Below are positions 15,705 to 22,859 of a stretch of DNA of 29,007 bases, piece after piece; positions within the stretch are counted from its first letter, which is position 1; each line of letters begins with the position of its first letter. The stretch is from assembly GCA_944373065.1 (NCBI GenBank), contig CALWAJ010000005.1:1-29007 (forward strand), written 5' to 3'. The position numbers and the translations under genes are program-made. The notes under the pieces are model-generated. The model was given only the letters and a program-made list of their open reading frames with translations. It made no database searches and was not told where the DNA came from. The stretch comes from an uncultured Bacilli bacterium (GTDB taxonomy: Bacteria > Bacillota_I > Bacilli_A > RF39 > UBA660).

Positions 15705-16374
15705 TGAAATGTGGTTAATTTGGAAAAATCCTCAAACAAGAAGGAGATATAAAATTGGAGTACTTACTTATAATAAGCAGCAATATCTTTTTAAATATGT
15801 TAATCCAGAATTAGACGATGCTAGAAAAAATGGTTTTGGATTTTTTCCAGGATTTGATAATATTCATAAAGAATATATTAGTAAAGAATTATTTGCAAAT
15901 ATTGAAACTAGACTACCAAATCCTGCTAGACCTGATTATCTAGAAATCTTAAACTCTTATGGATTAGAGAAAGATTCGACAAAACTAGAAATTCTAAAAG
16001 CTACTAAAGGTAGATTATTAACTGATAATTATGAGTTTGTTCCTGCTTTTGATAAAGTTAAAGTGCAATTTGATGTTGCAGGTACTAGACATTGTCCTGA
16101 TGTAAAAAAATGTTTAAAGTTAATAAGTGTTAATGATAAACTTATTTTAGAATTAGATCAAAATAACCTATATGATAAAAATGCACTTAAAGTTATCCTT
16201 ATTAAGAATAATAAATATTATCATTTAGGCTATGTACCAAGGTATTATTCAAAAGAACTAACAGAATTATTAAAAAATAATGTAGAATATTCAGCGATGG
16301 TTCAGAGCTTAAATTTTGAAAGTAAAATTAATGATGAAGATATTAGTGTAGTTGTAAAATTAATTTTTAATTGA
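15697..16374 (+). CDS. HIRAN domain protein linked to the HipA-like kinase
   Basis: 226 aa from the ATG at 15697, with GAAGGGTG upstream; an in-frame GTG at 15688 lies within that ribosome site. The N-terminal half (WLIWKNPQTRRRYKIGVL, YLFKYVNP, GFFPGFDNI, KEYISKELF) resembles the HipA N-terminal (couple_hipA-like) region. The C-terminal half (~126-226) is a HIRAN domain: VAGTRHCPD, NLYDKNALKV and LGYVPRYYS, with conserved Asn/Tyr-Asp-Asn. HIRAN binds DNA ends or fork structures in helicases; here it stands without a helicase. Overlap with the kinase suggests that the two work together, perhaps as a split HipN-HipA system. Confidence 0.75.
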   Translation: MNNEMWLIWKNPQTRRRYKIGVLTYNKQQYLFKYVNPELDDARKNGFGFFPGFDNIHKEYISKELFANIETRLPNPARPDYLEILNSYGLEKDSTKLEILKATKGRLLTDNYEFVPAFDKVKVQFDVAGTRHCPDVKKCLKLISVNDKLILELDQNNLYDKNALKVILIKNNKYYHLGYVPRYYSKELTELLKNNVEYSAMVQSLNFESKINDEDISVVVKLIFN

Positions 16375-16702
16375 GAAAAATTATGAAGAAACAAAATATT
16401 TCGATGCAGGAGAACATGTACTAACTTTAATATTTAGACCACATATCTTTGTAGAGCTTAAATATGAGGGATTTGTTACTAGTAGATATTATTAAATCCC
16501 AGATGGTTATTCAATTCTAGATGGAGATTATACTTATAGCAATAATGGACATGAAATTGCCGCCATTTGGTGTGTCAATGATGTGCCTGTAGAAGTTAAA
16601 GGTACTTATGATACAACAACAGAAACATTTAAGTATGATGAACCTGGCAGACCAGTAGTAACAAATGATAAAGAAAATCAAATAACTAAACAAATAAAGT
16701 AA
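16373..16702 (+). pseudogene. Remnant of a small protein gene, with internal stop
   Basis: One frame reads coherently for 330 bases and is broken only by TAA at 16494-16496. Before it come EETKYFDAGEHVLTL and FVELKYEGF; after it IPDGYSILDGDYTY, NNGHEIAAIWCVND, VPVEVKGTYD and FKYDEPGRPVV, ending at TAA 16700-16702. No start codon exists at the front (TAA at 16361 closes the frame). The two halves resemble the C-terminal domain of small secreted or regulatory proteins I have seen in this group, but I cannot name the family. It fills the otherwise empty stretch between the HIRAN gene and the dehydrogenase. Confidence 0.6.
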
Positions 16703-16733
16703 AGATGTGTAAATTTCTTATACATCTCTTTTT
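16703..16733 (+). terminator. Terminator after the HipA/HIRAN cluster
   Basis: Stem AGATGTGTA (16703-16711) with TATACATCT (16719-16727), including one G-U pair, a 7-base loop, then a T-rich tail. Confidence 0.75.
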
Positions 16734-16760
16734 GATTGTATTTATTTATGCTATTATTAA
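16732..16760 (+). promoter_or_regulatory. Promoter of the dehydrogenase gene
   Basis: TTGATT (16732-16737), a 17-bp spacer and TATTAA (16755-16760). A GTGAGGTGA ribosome site follows before 16780. Confidence 0.55.
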
Positions 16761-16779
16761 GATAGTGAGGTGATTATAA

Positions 16780-17805
16780 ATGCGTGCTGTTGCATTAAAA
16801 GAAAAAAGAGAATTTGAAATTAAAGAGATAGAAGAGCCAGTAAGTAATAATAAAGACGTCATTGTTAAAGTTTTAAAAGCTGGTATCTGTGGATCTGATT
16901 TACATTATTTTGAAATGGGAGAACCTAAAGGACTTATTTTAGGACACGAGTTTTGTGGTGAAGTAATTAATCCTGGTGATAGAAGTGATTTAAAAGTAGG
17001 AGATAGAGTTACAGCCCTACCTATTTCCCCATGTTTAAATTGTCCTGCCTGCTTAAGTGGTAATCCTCAGTACTGTAGGAAAACATGGACTGAAGCCTTA
17101 GGACTATCACTAGATAATCCTGGAGCTTTAGCAGAAGTTATTAAAGTTAGAAGTGATATGGTTTTAAAAGTTCCTGATAACGTATCAGATGAAGAAGCAG
17201 CTATGGTTGAACCTACAGCTGTAGCATTACATGGAATTCATTTAGCAGATGTTAAAGTAGGTTCTAAAGTCCTAGTAATTGGTGGAGGAATTATTGGTTT
17301 AATCAGTGCTATGTTTGCAAAAAAAGAAGGGGCAAGTTTTGTAGCCGTAAGTGAAACTAATCCTAAAAGAGGAGAAAAAGCCATTAGCTTAGGAGTTGCC
17401 GACAAGTATTATGATGCTACTAAAGAGGACATGGTAAACGAAGTGATGAAAGATACAGAAAATGGTTTCGATATAGTAATAGAGTGTTGTGGTAACTCTA
17501 GTGCTGTTACTTCGGCATTAATTAATGTAAGACCAGGAGGAACAGTTGTCCTAGTTGGAGTTGCTACAGGTCCTATAAACATTCCAACTGTTGTAGCAGT
17601 TATGGATGAATTAGTAGTAAAAGGTGCCATTGCTTACACTAAAGAAGAGTTTAAAACATGTATAGACTTAATTAGTAATAAACAAATAGAAATAATGAAA
17701 TTTGTTGATGATATAGTAAGTTATGATGAAGTACAATCTGCCTACGAAAGACTTACTGGTGGTAAAGATGCTGCTGTTAAGATATTAGTTGACCCAAATA
17801 AGTAA
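16780..17805 (+). CDS. Zinc-dependent alcohol/polyol dehydrogenase (MDR family)
   Basis: 341 aa, full length for medium-chain dehydrogenases. Catalytic zinc ligands are C37 (GICGSD), H56-E57 (GHEF) and E144 (VEPTAVALHG). The structural zinc site is C85, C88, C91, C99. The Rossmann motif GGGIIG is at 168-173. Such enzymes oxidise sorbitol, threonine, butanediol or similar substrates with NAD(P); sequence alone does not settle which. The sorbitol/butanediol dehydrogenase branch seems closest. Monocistronic by its terminator-flanked promoter. The promoter of the poly-G element downstream starts within its last codons. Confidence 0.88.
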   Translation: MRAVALKEKREFEIKEIEEPVSNNKDVIVKVLKAGICGSDLHYFEMGEPKGLILGHEFCGEVINPGDRSDLKVGDRVTALPISPCLNCPACLSGNPQYCRKTWTEALGLSLDNPGALAEVIKVRSDMVLKVPDNVSDEEAAMVEPTAVALHGIHLADVKVGSKVLVIGGGIIGLISAMFAKKEGASFVAVSETNPKRGEKAISLGVADKYYDATKEDMVNEVMKDTENGFDIVIECCGNSSAVTSALINVRPGGTVVLVGVATGPINIPTVVAVMDELVVKGAIAYTKEEFKTCIDLISNKQIEIMKFVDDIVSYDEVQSAYERLTGGKDAAVKILVDPNK

Positions 17806-17817
17806 TCTGTGTTAATA
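17789..17817 (+). promoter_or_regulatory. Promoter of poly-G element A
   Basis: TTGACC (17789-17794), a 17-bp spacer and TTAATA (17812-17817). Element B has TTGTAA - 17 bp - TTAATA at the equivalent place, and both continue TATATAGATAAC. The -35 lies inside the end of the dehydrogenase gene. Confidence 0.5.
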
Positions 17818-17863
17818 TATAGATAACAAAGATACGTAAAAAGATAGGAAAGAAGGTAAAAAT

Positions 17864-17956
17864 ATGAGGAAATTATGTTCACAATTTGTTACCGGGGGGG
17901 GGCAGTTTACAAATAATTTAGCTACCTTCTTTCATTATAAGACACGAACAGGATAG
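17864..17956 (+). CDS. Small ORF spanning the G9 run, element A
   Basis: 30 codons, ATG at 17864, with AGAAGG 5-6 bases upstream. The protein begins MRKLCSQFVTGGG and ends in TRTG, with the TAG inside the terminator stem. Element B encodes MRKLCSQLVTLGG at its start and 33 codons in total, so the first ten residues are nearly the same and the length differs by exactly three codons. With one G more or fewer the frame would stop within a few codons of the run. Product unknown; it may be a leader peptide. Confidence 0.4.
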   Translation: MRKLCSQFVTGGGQFTNNLATFFHYKTRTG

Positions 17957-17974
17957 AATTATTCTGTTCTTTTT
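17946..17974 (+). terminator. Terminator of element A
   Basis: Stem GAACAGGATA (17946-17955) with TATTCTGTTC (17960-17969), one G-U pair, loop GAAT, then T5. Confidence 0.8.
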
Positions 17975-17989
17975 GTTGTATCAAAATAA

Positions 17990-18018
17990 TTGATGCATAG
18001 GACTTTATGTGTTAAAAT
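17990..18018 (+). promoter_or_regulatory. Promoter of surface-protein pair 2
   Basis: TTGATG (17990-17995), a 17-bp spacer and TAAAAT (18013-18018), with an extended -10 TGT. It lies after the element A terminator, so the pair has its own start of transcription. Confidence 0.7.
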
Positions 18019-18078
18019 GTATATTAAGTATAAAGGATAATAAATAGGTTAGAATATTAGTATTGGGAGGCAGTATTG

Positions 18079-19623
18079 ATGAAAAAGGTAAAGAAAATAT
18101 TAATGGTAGTACTTTTATTTGTAGTAACATTAAATATTAATTATTTAGGAATGATGGAAAAGAAAGTAATAGTAACTAGTAAAGAATATAAAGAAGGAAA
18201 TACTAATAACTTAGTTTTAAATAAAATATTAAGTGATAATGAGCTTAAACAAGAGATACCTCATATGTTTAATTATGCAAGTAATGGAATGCAGGATGGT
18301 GCAGATGAAGTAAATCCAGAATATATAACAAATGGGTTATATAGTAGTAGTGATGAAGATGGAGTTAGTTATTATTTTAGGGGAGATATAGATAATAATA
18401 ATTTAGTATTTGGAGCATATGATGAAGATTATTATATTTATGGTAGTAGTGAAGGATATTATCAATCTAAAGAAAGTTGTATTGAGGACCATAATTATGA
18501 AGAAGACTGTCAACGTGAAATGCTAGCTAGAGCAGGAGATAAGATGTACTGGAAAATAGTAAGAGTAAATGGGGATGGAAGTTTAAGATTGATTTATAAT
18601 GGAGCAAAGAATGATATGGAACCAGTTGCTTTATATTCAAATAGTCCTTTAAAAGGTAAATGTGTAGTAGGAAAAACTCCATACAACTTAGGGTATAGTG
18701 ATCCAAAATATAGTGGATATACATATGATAATGGAGCTGATTCCTTTATAAAAAGAGAATTAGATACATGGTATAAAAACACCTTAGGAAGTAATAGTAT
18801 ATATGATAGCAAAGTAATATTAGGAAGATACTGTAGTGATAGTAGTGGGTATAGATATGATGAAACATTTGAAGTTAATATTTTTTCAAGCTTTGATAGA
18901 TTAGGACAAGCAGAAACTCATTTTGTTAAAGATAATGTTCCAACATTAAAATGCCCAAGTACGACAGAAAGTTATGGTGGAGCTTATAGATTAAAAGTAG
19001 GCTTAATAACTGTAGATGAACTTGTGTATGCAGGAGAATCATATGGTGTTCTAGGAAATAGTTATTTAAATCCAGAAAATTTTGAATTGGCTTATTGGAG
19101 TATGTCGCCAAACGCTTTTGCTGGTGATCTTGTTTTTGCTTGGGGTGAGGATGAGAATCTGAAATTCAATATTGTGAATGATGACTACGCTCTTCGTCCA
19201 GTAATTAATGTATCAACAGAAAATATGACATTAACAGGAGATGGAACTACTTCAAATCCCTATATATTAGAAGAAGTAGATTCTACTAATAGTTACAAAG
19301 GAAAAGTAACAATAGAAGTAGGAAGTAGTGTAGATGATAATATAGCTTTTGAAGAAGCTTTAGATTTAAGTAATGTTACTTGGACAAGTAAAGATGAATC
19401 TATCGCTAAAATAGAGAATGGAAAGATAATAGGACTAAAGAATGGAACAATTGTAATAACAGGAGTAGGAAGTGATGGTACAACATATGAGATAGAAGTA
19501 ACAGTAATAAGTAATCCTGTAACAAACAGTGCTTTATATATTGGAATAGGTATAGCTCTAATATTGATATTTAGTACATGTCTTTATATATTTTATAGGA
19601 AAGTGGTGAAGATAAGTGAATAG
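18079..19623 (+). CDS. Surface protein, lectin-like + Big_2 + C-terminal anchor (paralog 3)
   Basis: 514 aa from ATG 18079; GGGAGG is 8 bases upstream, and the in-frame TTG at 18076 is less well placed. Signal peptide MKKVKKILMVVLLFVVTLNI is nearly that of paralog 1. The ectodomain carries cysteines at equivalent places (SCIEDHNYEEDC, YCSDSSG, KCPST) and the block YRLKVGLITVDELVYAG - YWSMSP - RPVIN. A Big_2 repeat (WTSKDESIAKIENG) and a C-terminal helix (YIGIGIALILIFSTCLYIFY) follow. The variable part is residues 339-374. It overlaps paralog 4 by 8 nt with the same junction sequence as pair 1. Confidence 0.85.
   Translation: MKKVKKILMVVLLFVVTLNINYLGMMEKKVIVTSKEYKEGNTNNLVLNKILSDNELKQEIPHMFNYASNGMQDGADEVNPEYITNGLYSSSDEDGVSYYFRGDIDNNNLVFGAYDEDYYIYGSSEGYYQSKESCIEDHNYEEDCQREMLARAGDKMYWKIVRVNGDGSLRLIYNGAKNDMEPVALYSNSPLKGKCVVGKTPYNLGYSDPKYSGYTYDNGADSFIKRELDTWYKNTLGSNSIYDSKVILGRYCSDSSGYRYDETFEVNIFSSFDRLGQAETHFVKDNVPTLKCPSTTESYGGAYRLKVGLITVDELVYAGESYGVLGNSYLNPENFELAYWSMSPNAFAGDLVFAWGEDENLKFNIVNDDYALRPVINVSTENMTLTGDGTTSNPYILEEVDSTNSYKGKVTIEVGSSVDDNIAFEEALDLSNVTWTSKDESIAKIENGKIIGLKNGTIVITGVGSDGTTYEIEVTVISNPVTNSALYIGIGIALILIFSTCLYIFYRKVVKISE
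19093..19200 (+). other. Candidate DGR variable region, VR3
   Basis: 108 nt, aligning without gaps to VR1. Over codons 7-32 I count 29 differences from VR1 at first and second positions against 6 at third positions. It shows AAC/AAT at several codons that are mutated in VR1 and VR2 (codons 7, 22 and 29), consistent with an adenine template. The 3' end is GCTCTTCGTCCAGT, so it differs from VR1 and VR2 at the homing side. It may be an older target or have another template. Confidence 0.6.
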
Positions 19624-21190
19624 AAAAGTAATAACAGTATTAGGATTAACAACTTTAATAATAACTTCTATAAGTAATACGTTATCTTTAGCAAAAACAA
19701 GTACTATAAGTTATCAAACATATAAAGAAGGAAATACAGATAATTTAGTCTTAAATAAAATATTAAGTGATAATGAGTTAAAACAAGAGATACCTCATAT
19801 GTTTAATTATGCAAGTAATGGTAATTATTGGCCTATTAGTTCAGATAATGAATTAAATGATCCGAATTATGTAACAAATGGATTATACAGTAGTGAAGAT
19901 GAAGATGGAACAACCTATTATTATAGAGGAGATATAGATAATAATAATATAGTATTTGGAACATATGATGAAGATTATTATGTTTACGAGATAACTCGTG
20001 GTGAAGGCAGTAATCTTTATTATTATCAGAGTAAAGAAAGTTGTTTGGAGGATGGTAATTCAGAAGATTCTTGTGTTAAAACTAAGTTAGCGTCTAAAGG
20101 AGATAAGATGTACTGGAAGATAGTAAGAGTAAATGGAGATGGAAGTTTAAGATTGATTTATAATGGCCCAGGAATAAAAGAAATATATACAGTCGTATCA
20201 TTTAACAATGATGAAATATCAGGAGTAGTAGGGGCAGGCCCCTATAATTTAGATGATAATGTCCATAAATATACAGGATACACCTATGATAAGGGGACAG
20301 ACAGTTTTATAAAGAAAGAAGTAGATACCTGGTATAATAATACCTTAGGAAGTAATAGTAGTTATGATAGTAAAGTAATAGAAGGAAGATTTTGTAGTGA
20401 TAGTAGTGGGTATAGATATGATGAAACATTTGAAGTTAATATTTTTTCAAGCTTTGATAGATTAGGACAAGTTCAAAATAATTTTGCAAAAGATAATGCT
20501 CCAACATTTATATGCCCTAATACAAGTGAAAGTTATGGAGGAAGTTATAGATTAAAAGCAGGACTTATAACAGCAGATGAGTTAGTCTATGCAGGAGAAT
20601 CAGTAGGTATTACAGGAAATAGTTATTTAAATCCAGGAAAAGCTGGACTATATTATTGGAGTATGACACCTAGTGGTTATGATAATGTCAGTTTTAATTT
20701 TGCAATGGGTAATTTTCCAATAGATAATATGTTTTCATCTGATAATGTTTCTAAAAAATCTGGCATTCGTCCAGTAATTAATATAACAACAGAGAACATG
20801 ACTCTAACTGGTGATGGAACAATAGAAAATCCATATATATTAGAAGAAGTAAATACTAATAATAGTTATAAAGGAAAAGTAACAATAGAAGTAGGAAGTA
20901 GTATAGATGATATAAAAGCTTTTGAAGAAAATCTAGATTTAAGCAATGTTACTTGGACAGTAAAAGATTCTTCTATCGCTAAAATAGAGAGTGGTAAGAT
21001 AATAGGACTTAAAGAGGGAACAGTTATCATAACAGGAGTAGGAAGTGACGGAACAACCTATGAAATAGAAGTAACAGTAATAAGTAATCCTACAACGAAC
21101 AGTGCCATTTATATAGGAATAGGACTTATCTTAATACTAATACTTGGAACATGTACTTATATATTTTATAGAGTAAAAAGATTAGATTAA
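19616..21190 (+). CDS. Surface protein, lectin-like + Big_2 + C-terminal anchor (paralog 4)
   Basis: 524 aa, GTG start at 19616 overlapping paralog 3 by 8 nt; its signal peptide is almost identical to paralog 2 (MNRKVITVLGLTTLIITSIS). The layout is as in the other paralogs, with the block YRLKAGLITADELVYAG - YWSMTP - RPVIN and a Big_2 repeat (WTVKDSSIAKIESG). The segment equivalent to the variable region (residues 347-386) is 40 codons instead of 36. It lacks the VW-type constant positions and has ordinary AT-rich codons, so it does not look like a recent DGR target. It shares an identical 79-nt tract with paralog 3. Confidence 0.85.
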   Translation: MNRKVITVLGLTTLIITSISNTLSLAKTSTISYQTYKEGNTDNLVLNKILSDNELKQEIPHMFNYASNGNYWPISSDNELNDPNYVTNGLYSSEDEDGTTYYYRGDIDNNNIVFGTYDEDYYVYEITRGEGSNLYYYQSKESCLEDGNSEDSCVKTKLASKGDKMYWKIVRVNGDGSLRLIYNGPGIKEIYTVVSFNNDEISGVVGAGPYNLDDNVHKYTGYTYDKGTDSFIKKEVDTWYNNTLGSNSSYDSKVIEGRFCSDSSGYRYDETFEVNIFSSFDRLGQVQNNFAKDNAPTFICPNTSESYGGSYRLKAGLITADELVYAGESVGITGNSYLNPGKAGLYYWSMTPSGYDNVSFNFAMGNFPIDNMFSSDNVSKKSGIRPVINITTENMTLTGDGTIENPYILEEVNTNNSYKGKVTIEVGSSIDDIKAFEENLDLSNVTWTVKDSSIAKIESGKIIGLKEGTVIITGVGSDGTTYEIEVTVISNPTTNSAIYIGIGLILILILGTCTYIFYRVKRLD

Positions 21191-21214
21191 AGATTTCTTA
21201 ATGAAATCTTTTTA
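21189..21214 (+). terminator. Terminator after surface-protein pair 2
   Basis: Perfect 9-bp stem AAAGATTTC (21189-21197) with GAAATCTTT (21203-21211), loop TTAAT, then T's. Confidence 0.8.
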
Positions 21215-21260
21215 AATTTTAAAAAATATGATAGACTAATTATAGAAAGGTAGTTGACTT

Positions 21261-22175
21261 ATGAAGAAAATAGTAATTATTGGTTGTGGTAATGTTGGCC
21301 TTGAGTATTTAAAAAAAATATGTTCAACAGATATGGCTTTAGATATAAGTTTAATTGATTTAGACGAAGAAAAACTAACAGGTGAAATCTTAGATTTAGA
21401 ACATTCTTTAGTTTATAGTAACTCTAATATTAACCTAAAAATAGGTAATTATAATGATTGTAATGATGCAGATATTGTTGTAATAACAGCAGGAGTTTCT
21501 CAATCAACTAACAATAGATTAGATGACTTAGAAAAAGCTAATGAAATAATAGTAGATATTACTAATAACCTTCGTAATACATCGTTTAATGGTATTTGTT
21601 TAGTTGCTTGTAATCCTTTAGATGTTATCACAGAATTAGTCGCTCATTATACAGATTACCCTTATAGCAAAGTAATAGGTACAGGAACTATGCTAGATAC
21701 AGCAAGATTAAAATCATTAATTAGTAAAAAGATAAATGTTAAACCTAATGATATAAACGTTTATGTTTTAGGAGAACATGGTAATAGTGAATTCATCGCT
21801 TGGAGTAATTCTAATATAGGTCTAGAGAATTTAAGCCAGTTTCTATCTATAGAAGAAAAAGAAGAATTAGAAGATGAGACAAGACATATGGGAGGAACAA
21901 TTGTTAAACATAAAGGTTATACAAGTGATGGAGTAGCAGCATGTCTTTTAGAACTAACAGTAACAATATTAAAAGATTTAAAGAAAGTTTATCCTGTCTC
22001 TAATTACAATACAACTTATGATGTTTATCTTTCAACTCCATGCATTATAGGAAAGAACGGTATAGAAAAAGTTATTAATATTAAATTAACTGATGAAGAA
22101 GAAGAGAAATTAGAAGAATCAAGCGAAGTAATTAGTAATGCACTTGATAAAATATTACCTAAAGAATTATATTAG
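21261..22175 (+). CDS. L-lactate/2-hydroxyacid dehydrogenase (LDH family)
   Basis: 304 aa of the LDH/MDH superfamily. NAD-binding GCGNVG at 8-13; ITAGVSQSTNNR with the loop Gln and Arg of lactate dehydrogenase (malate dehydrogenase has Arg at the Gln place); ACNPLDV; LDTARL with the substrate Arg; GEHGNSEF with the catalytic His. The sequence is divergent from classical Ldh (shorter, with an unusual specificity loop QSTNN in place of QKPGET), so a branched 2-hydroxyacid such as hydroxyisocaproate is possible. The site GAAAGGTAG precedes the ATG. The next gene follows after 17 bases. Confidence 0.85.
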   Translation: MKKIVIIGCGNVGLEYLKKICSTDMALDISLIDLDEEKLTGEILDLEHSLVYSNSNINLKIGNYNDCNDADIVVITAGVSQSTNNRLDDLEKANEIIVDITNNLRNTSFNGICLVACNPLDVITELVAHYTDYPYSKVIGTGTMLDTARLKSLISKKINVKPNDINVYVLGEHGNSEFIAWSNSNIGLENLSQFLSIEEKEELEDETRHMGGTIVKHKGYTSDGVAACLLELTVTILKDLKKVYPVSNYNTTYDVYLSTPCIIGKNGIEKVINIKLTDEEEEKLEESSEVISNALDKILPKELY

Positions 22176-22192
22176 GAAAGGAAGTTGTTTTT

Positions 22193-22516
22193 ATGGTGAA
22201 TTATATATTTTTAGTTATTATCTTTTTATTTATGGCTATAGAAGTAGCTAGCTCTTATAAGTTCTTTAGATTTAAAAAGATTAAGTTAGGAGTCTTTTCT
22301 TTAGTTTATTTTCTATTAACTATAATACTTACATTATATTTCTTCTCTACAAGAGATGTCTTAGTAGAAGATGAACTTACAAGCCTTATCAATGGAATTA
22401 CTTCTTTTAATCCATTAGCGATATTAGTTTTAATTCTTAATATTAGTATGATTATAATTAGTACTATTAGTTATGTTAAAGTTATTAGTTGGAGTAGAGA
22501 AGTAAGAAAAAAATAG
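22193..22516 (+). CDS. Small membrane protein, unknown
   Basis: 107 aa with three hydrophobic helices: residues 4-18, ~33-52 and ~75-95. Positively charged stretches follow the first and third (KFFRFKKIK, SREVRKK). An AGGAAAGGAAG ribosome site lies between the LDH stop and the ATG, and the spacing of 17 bases suggests one transcript with the LDH gene. I do not recognise a family. Confidence 0.65.
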   Translation: MVNYIFLVIIFLFMAIEVASSYKFFRFKKIKLGVFSLVYFLLTIILTLYFFSTRDVLVEDELTSLINGITSFNPLAILVLILNISMIIISTISYVKVISWSREVRKK

Positions 22517-22570
22517 ACAATATAAATATACAGGACTAACAAATCTTGTATTAAAATTATTAATAATCTA

Positions 22571-22599
22571 TTGTAATTAATAAGTCAAATATGTTAATA
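22571..22599 (+). promoter_or_regulatory. Promoter of poly-G element B
   Basis: TTGTAA (22571-22576), a 17-bp spacer and TTAATA (22594-22599), matching element A's promoter. From here to 22859 (and from 22517) no other gene is seen: the 343-base gap is this promoter, element B, its terminator and the promoter of paralog 5. Confidence 0.5.
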
Positions 22600-22635
22600 T
22601 ATAGATAACTAAGATTGAGAAAGAAGGTAAATTAT

Positions 22636-22737
22636 ATGAGGAAATTATGTTCACAACTTGTTACCTTGGGGGGGTACTTTAGATATAATTTAAGTAAAAT
22701 AATTACTTTCTTTCGTTGTGGAATAAGAGCAGGATAG
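22636..22737 (+). CDS. Small ORF spanning the G7 run, element B
   Basis: 33 codons, ATG at 22636, 8-9 bases after the AAGG core. It starts MRKLCSQLVTLGGYF and ends GIRAG with the TAG in the terminator stem, as in element A. The nine bases that form G9 in element A are TT plus G7 here, so the frame is unchanged. Losing or gaining one G would end translation soon after the run. Coding is plausible, not proven. Confidence 0.4.
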   Translation: MRKLCSQLVTLGGYFRYNLSKIITFFRCGIRAG

Positions 22738-22756
22738 TTATATTCTGTTCCTTTTT
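22727..22756 (+). terminator. Terminator of element B
   Basis: Stem GAGCAGGATA (22727-22736) with TATTCTGTTC (22741-22750), two G-U pairs, loop GTTA, then C-T5. Confidence 0.75.
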
Positions 22757-22771
22757 GCCGTGTCAAAATAT

Positions 22772-22800
22772 TTGATATGTGGGATTTTATGTGTTAAAAT
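22772..22800 (+). promoter_or_regulatory. Promoter of surface paralog 5
   Basis: TTGATA (22772-22777), a 17-bp spacer and TAAAAT (22795-22800), with an extended -10 TGT; nearly the same as at 17990. Confidence 0.7.
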
Positions 22801-22859
22801 AAAACTAAATATAAAGAATAGTAAAAAGGCTAGAATATTAGTATAGGGAGGTAGTTTTT

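Larger units (their letters stand above)
17848..17974 (+). ncRNA. Conserved structured RNA with G9 tract, element A
   Basis: About 125 nt, repeated at 22619. An 11-bp perfect stem pairs GAAAGAAGGTA (17848-17858) with TACCTTCTTTC (17923-17933), burying the ribosome site AGAAGG of a 30-codon ORF. Inside lie a run of nine G (17894-17902) and, just before it, TTACC (17889-17893), which could pair with the same GGTAA as an alternative. A terminator hairpin closes the unit. It could be a small RNA, a regulated leader peptide or both. I do not recognise it as a known family. Confidence 0.5.
22619..22756 (+). ncRNA. Conserved structured RNA with G7 tract, element B
   Basis: Second copy of the unit at 17848. 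A 12-bp stem pairs GAAAGAAGGTAA (22619-22630) with TTACTTTCTTTC (22703-22714). One pair is G-U where element A has G-C, so pairing is kept while the sequence changed. The ribosome site is again inside the stem. TTACCTT (22661-22667), next to the G7 run (22668-22674), can also pair with AAGGTAA. A terminator closes it. Confidence 0.5.

Noticed and set aside
17894..17902. G-quadruplex formed by the G9 run.
   Set aside because: A four-tract intramolecular quadruplex needs more G runs nearby; there is only one run in each unit.
17864..17956. Reading the poly-G unit as an attenuator directly controlling the following surface gene.
   Set aside because: A separate complete promoter lies between the unit's terminator and the gene in both copies. 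Read-through control is possible but not the simplest reading.
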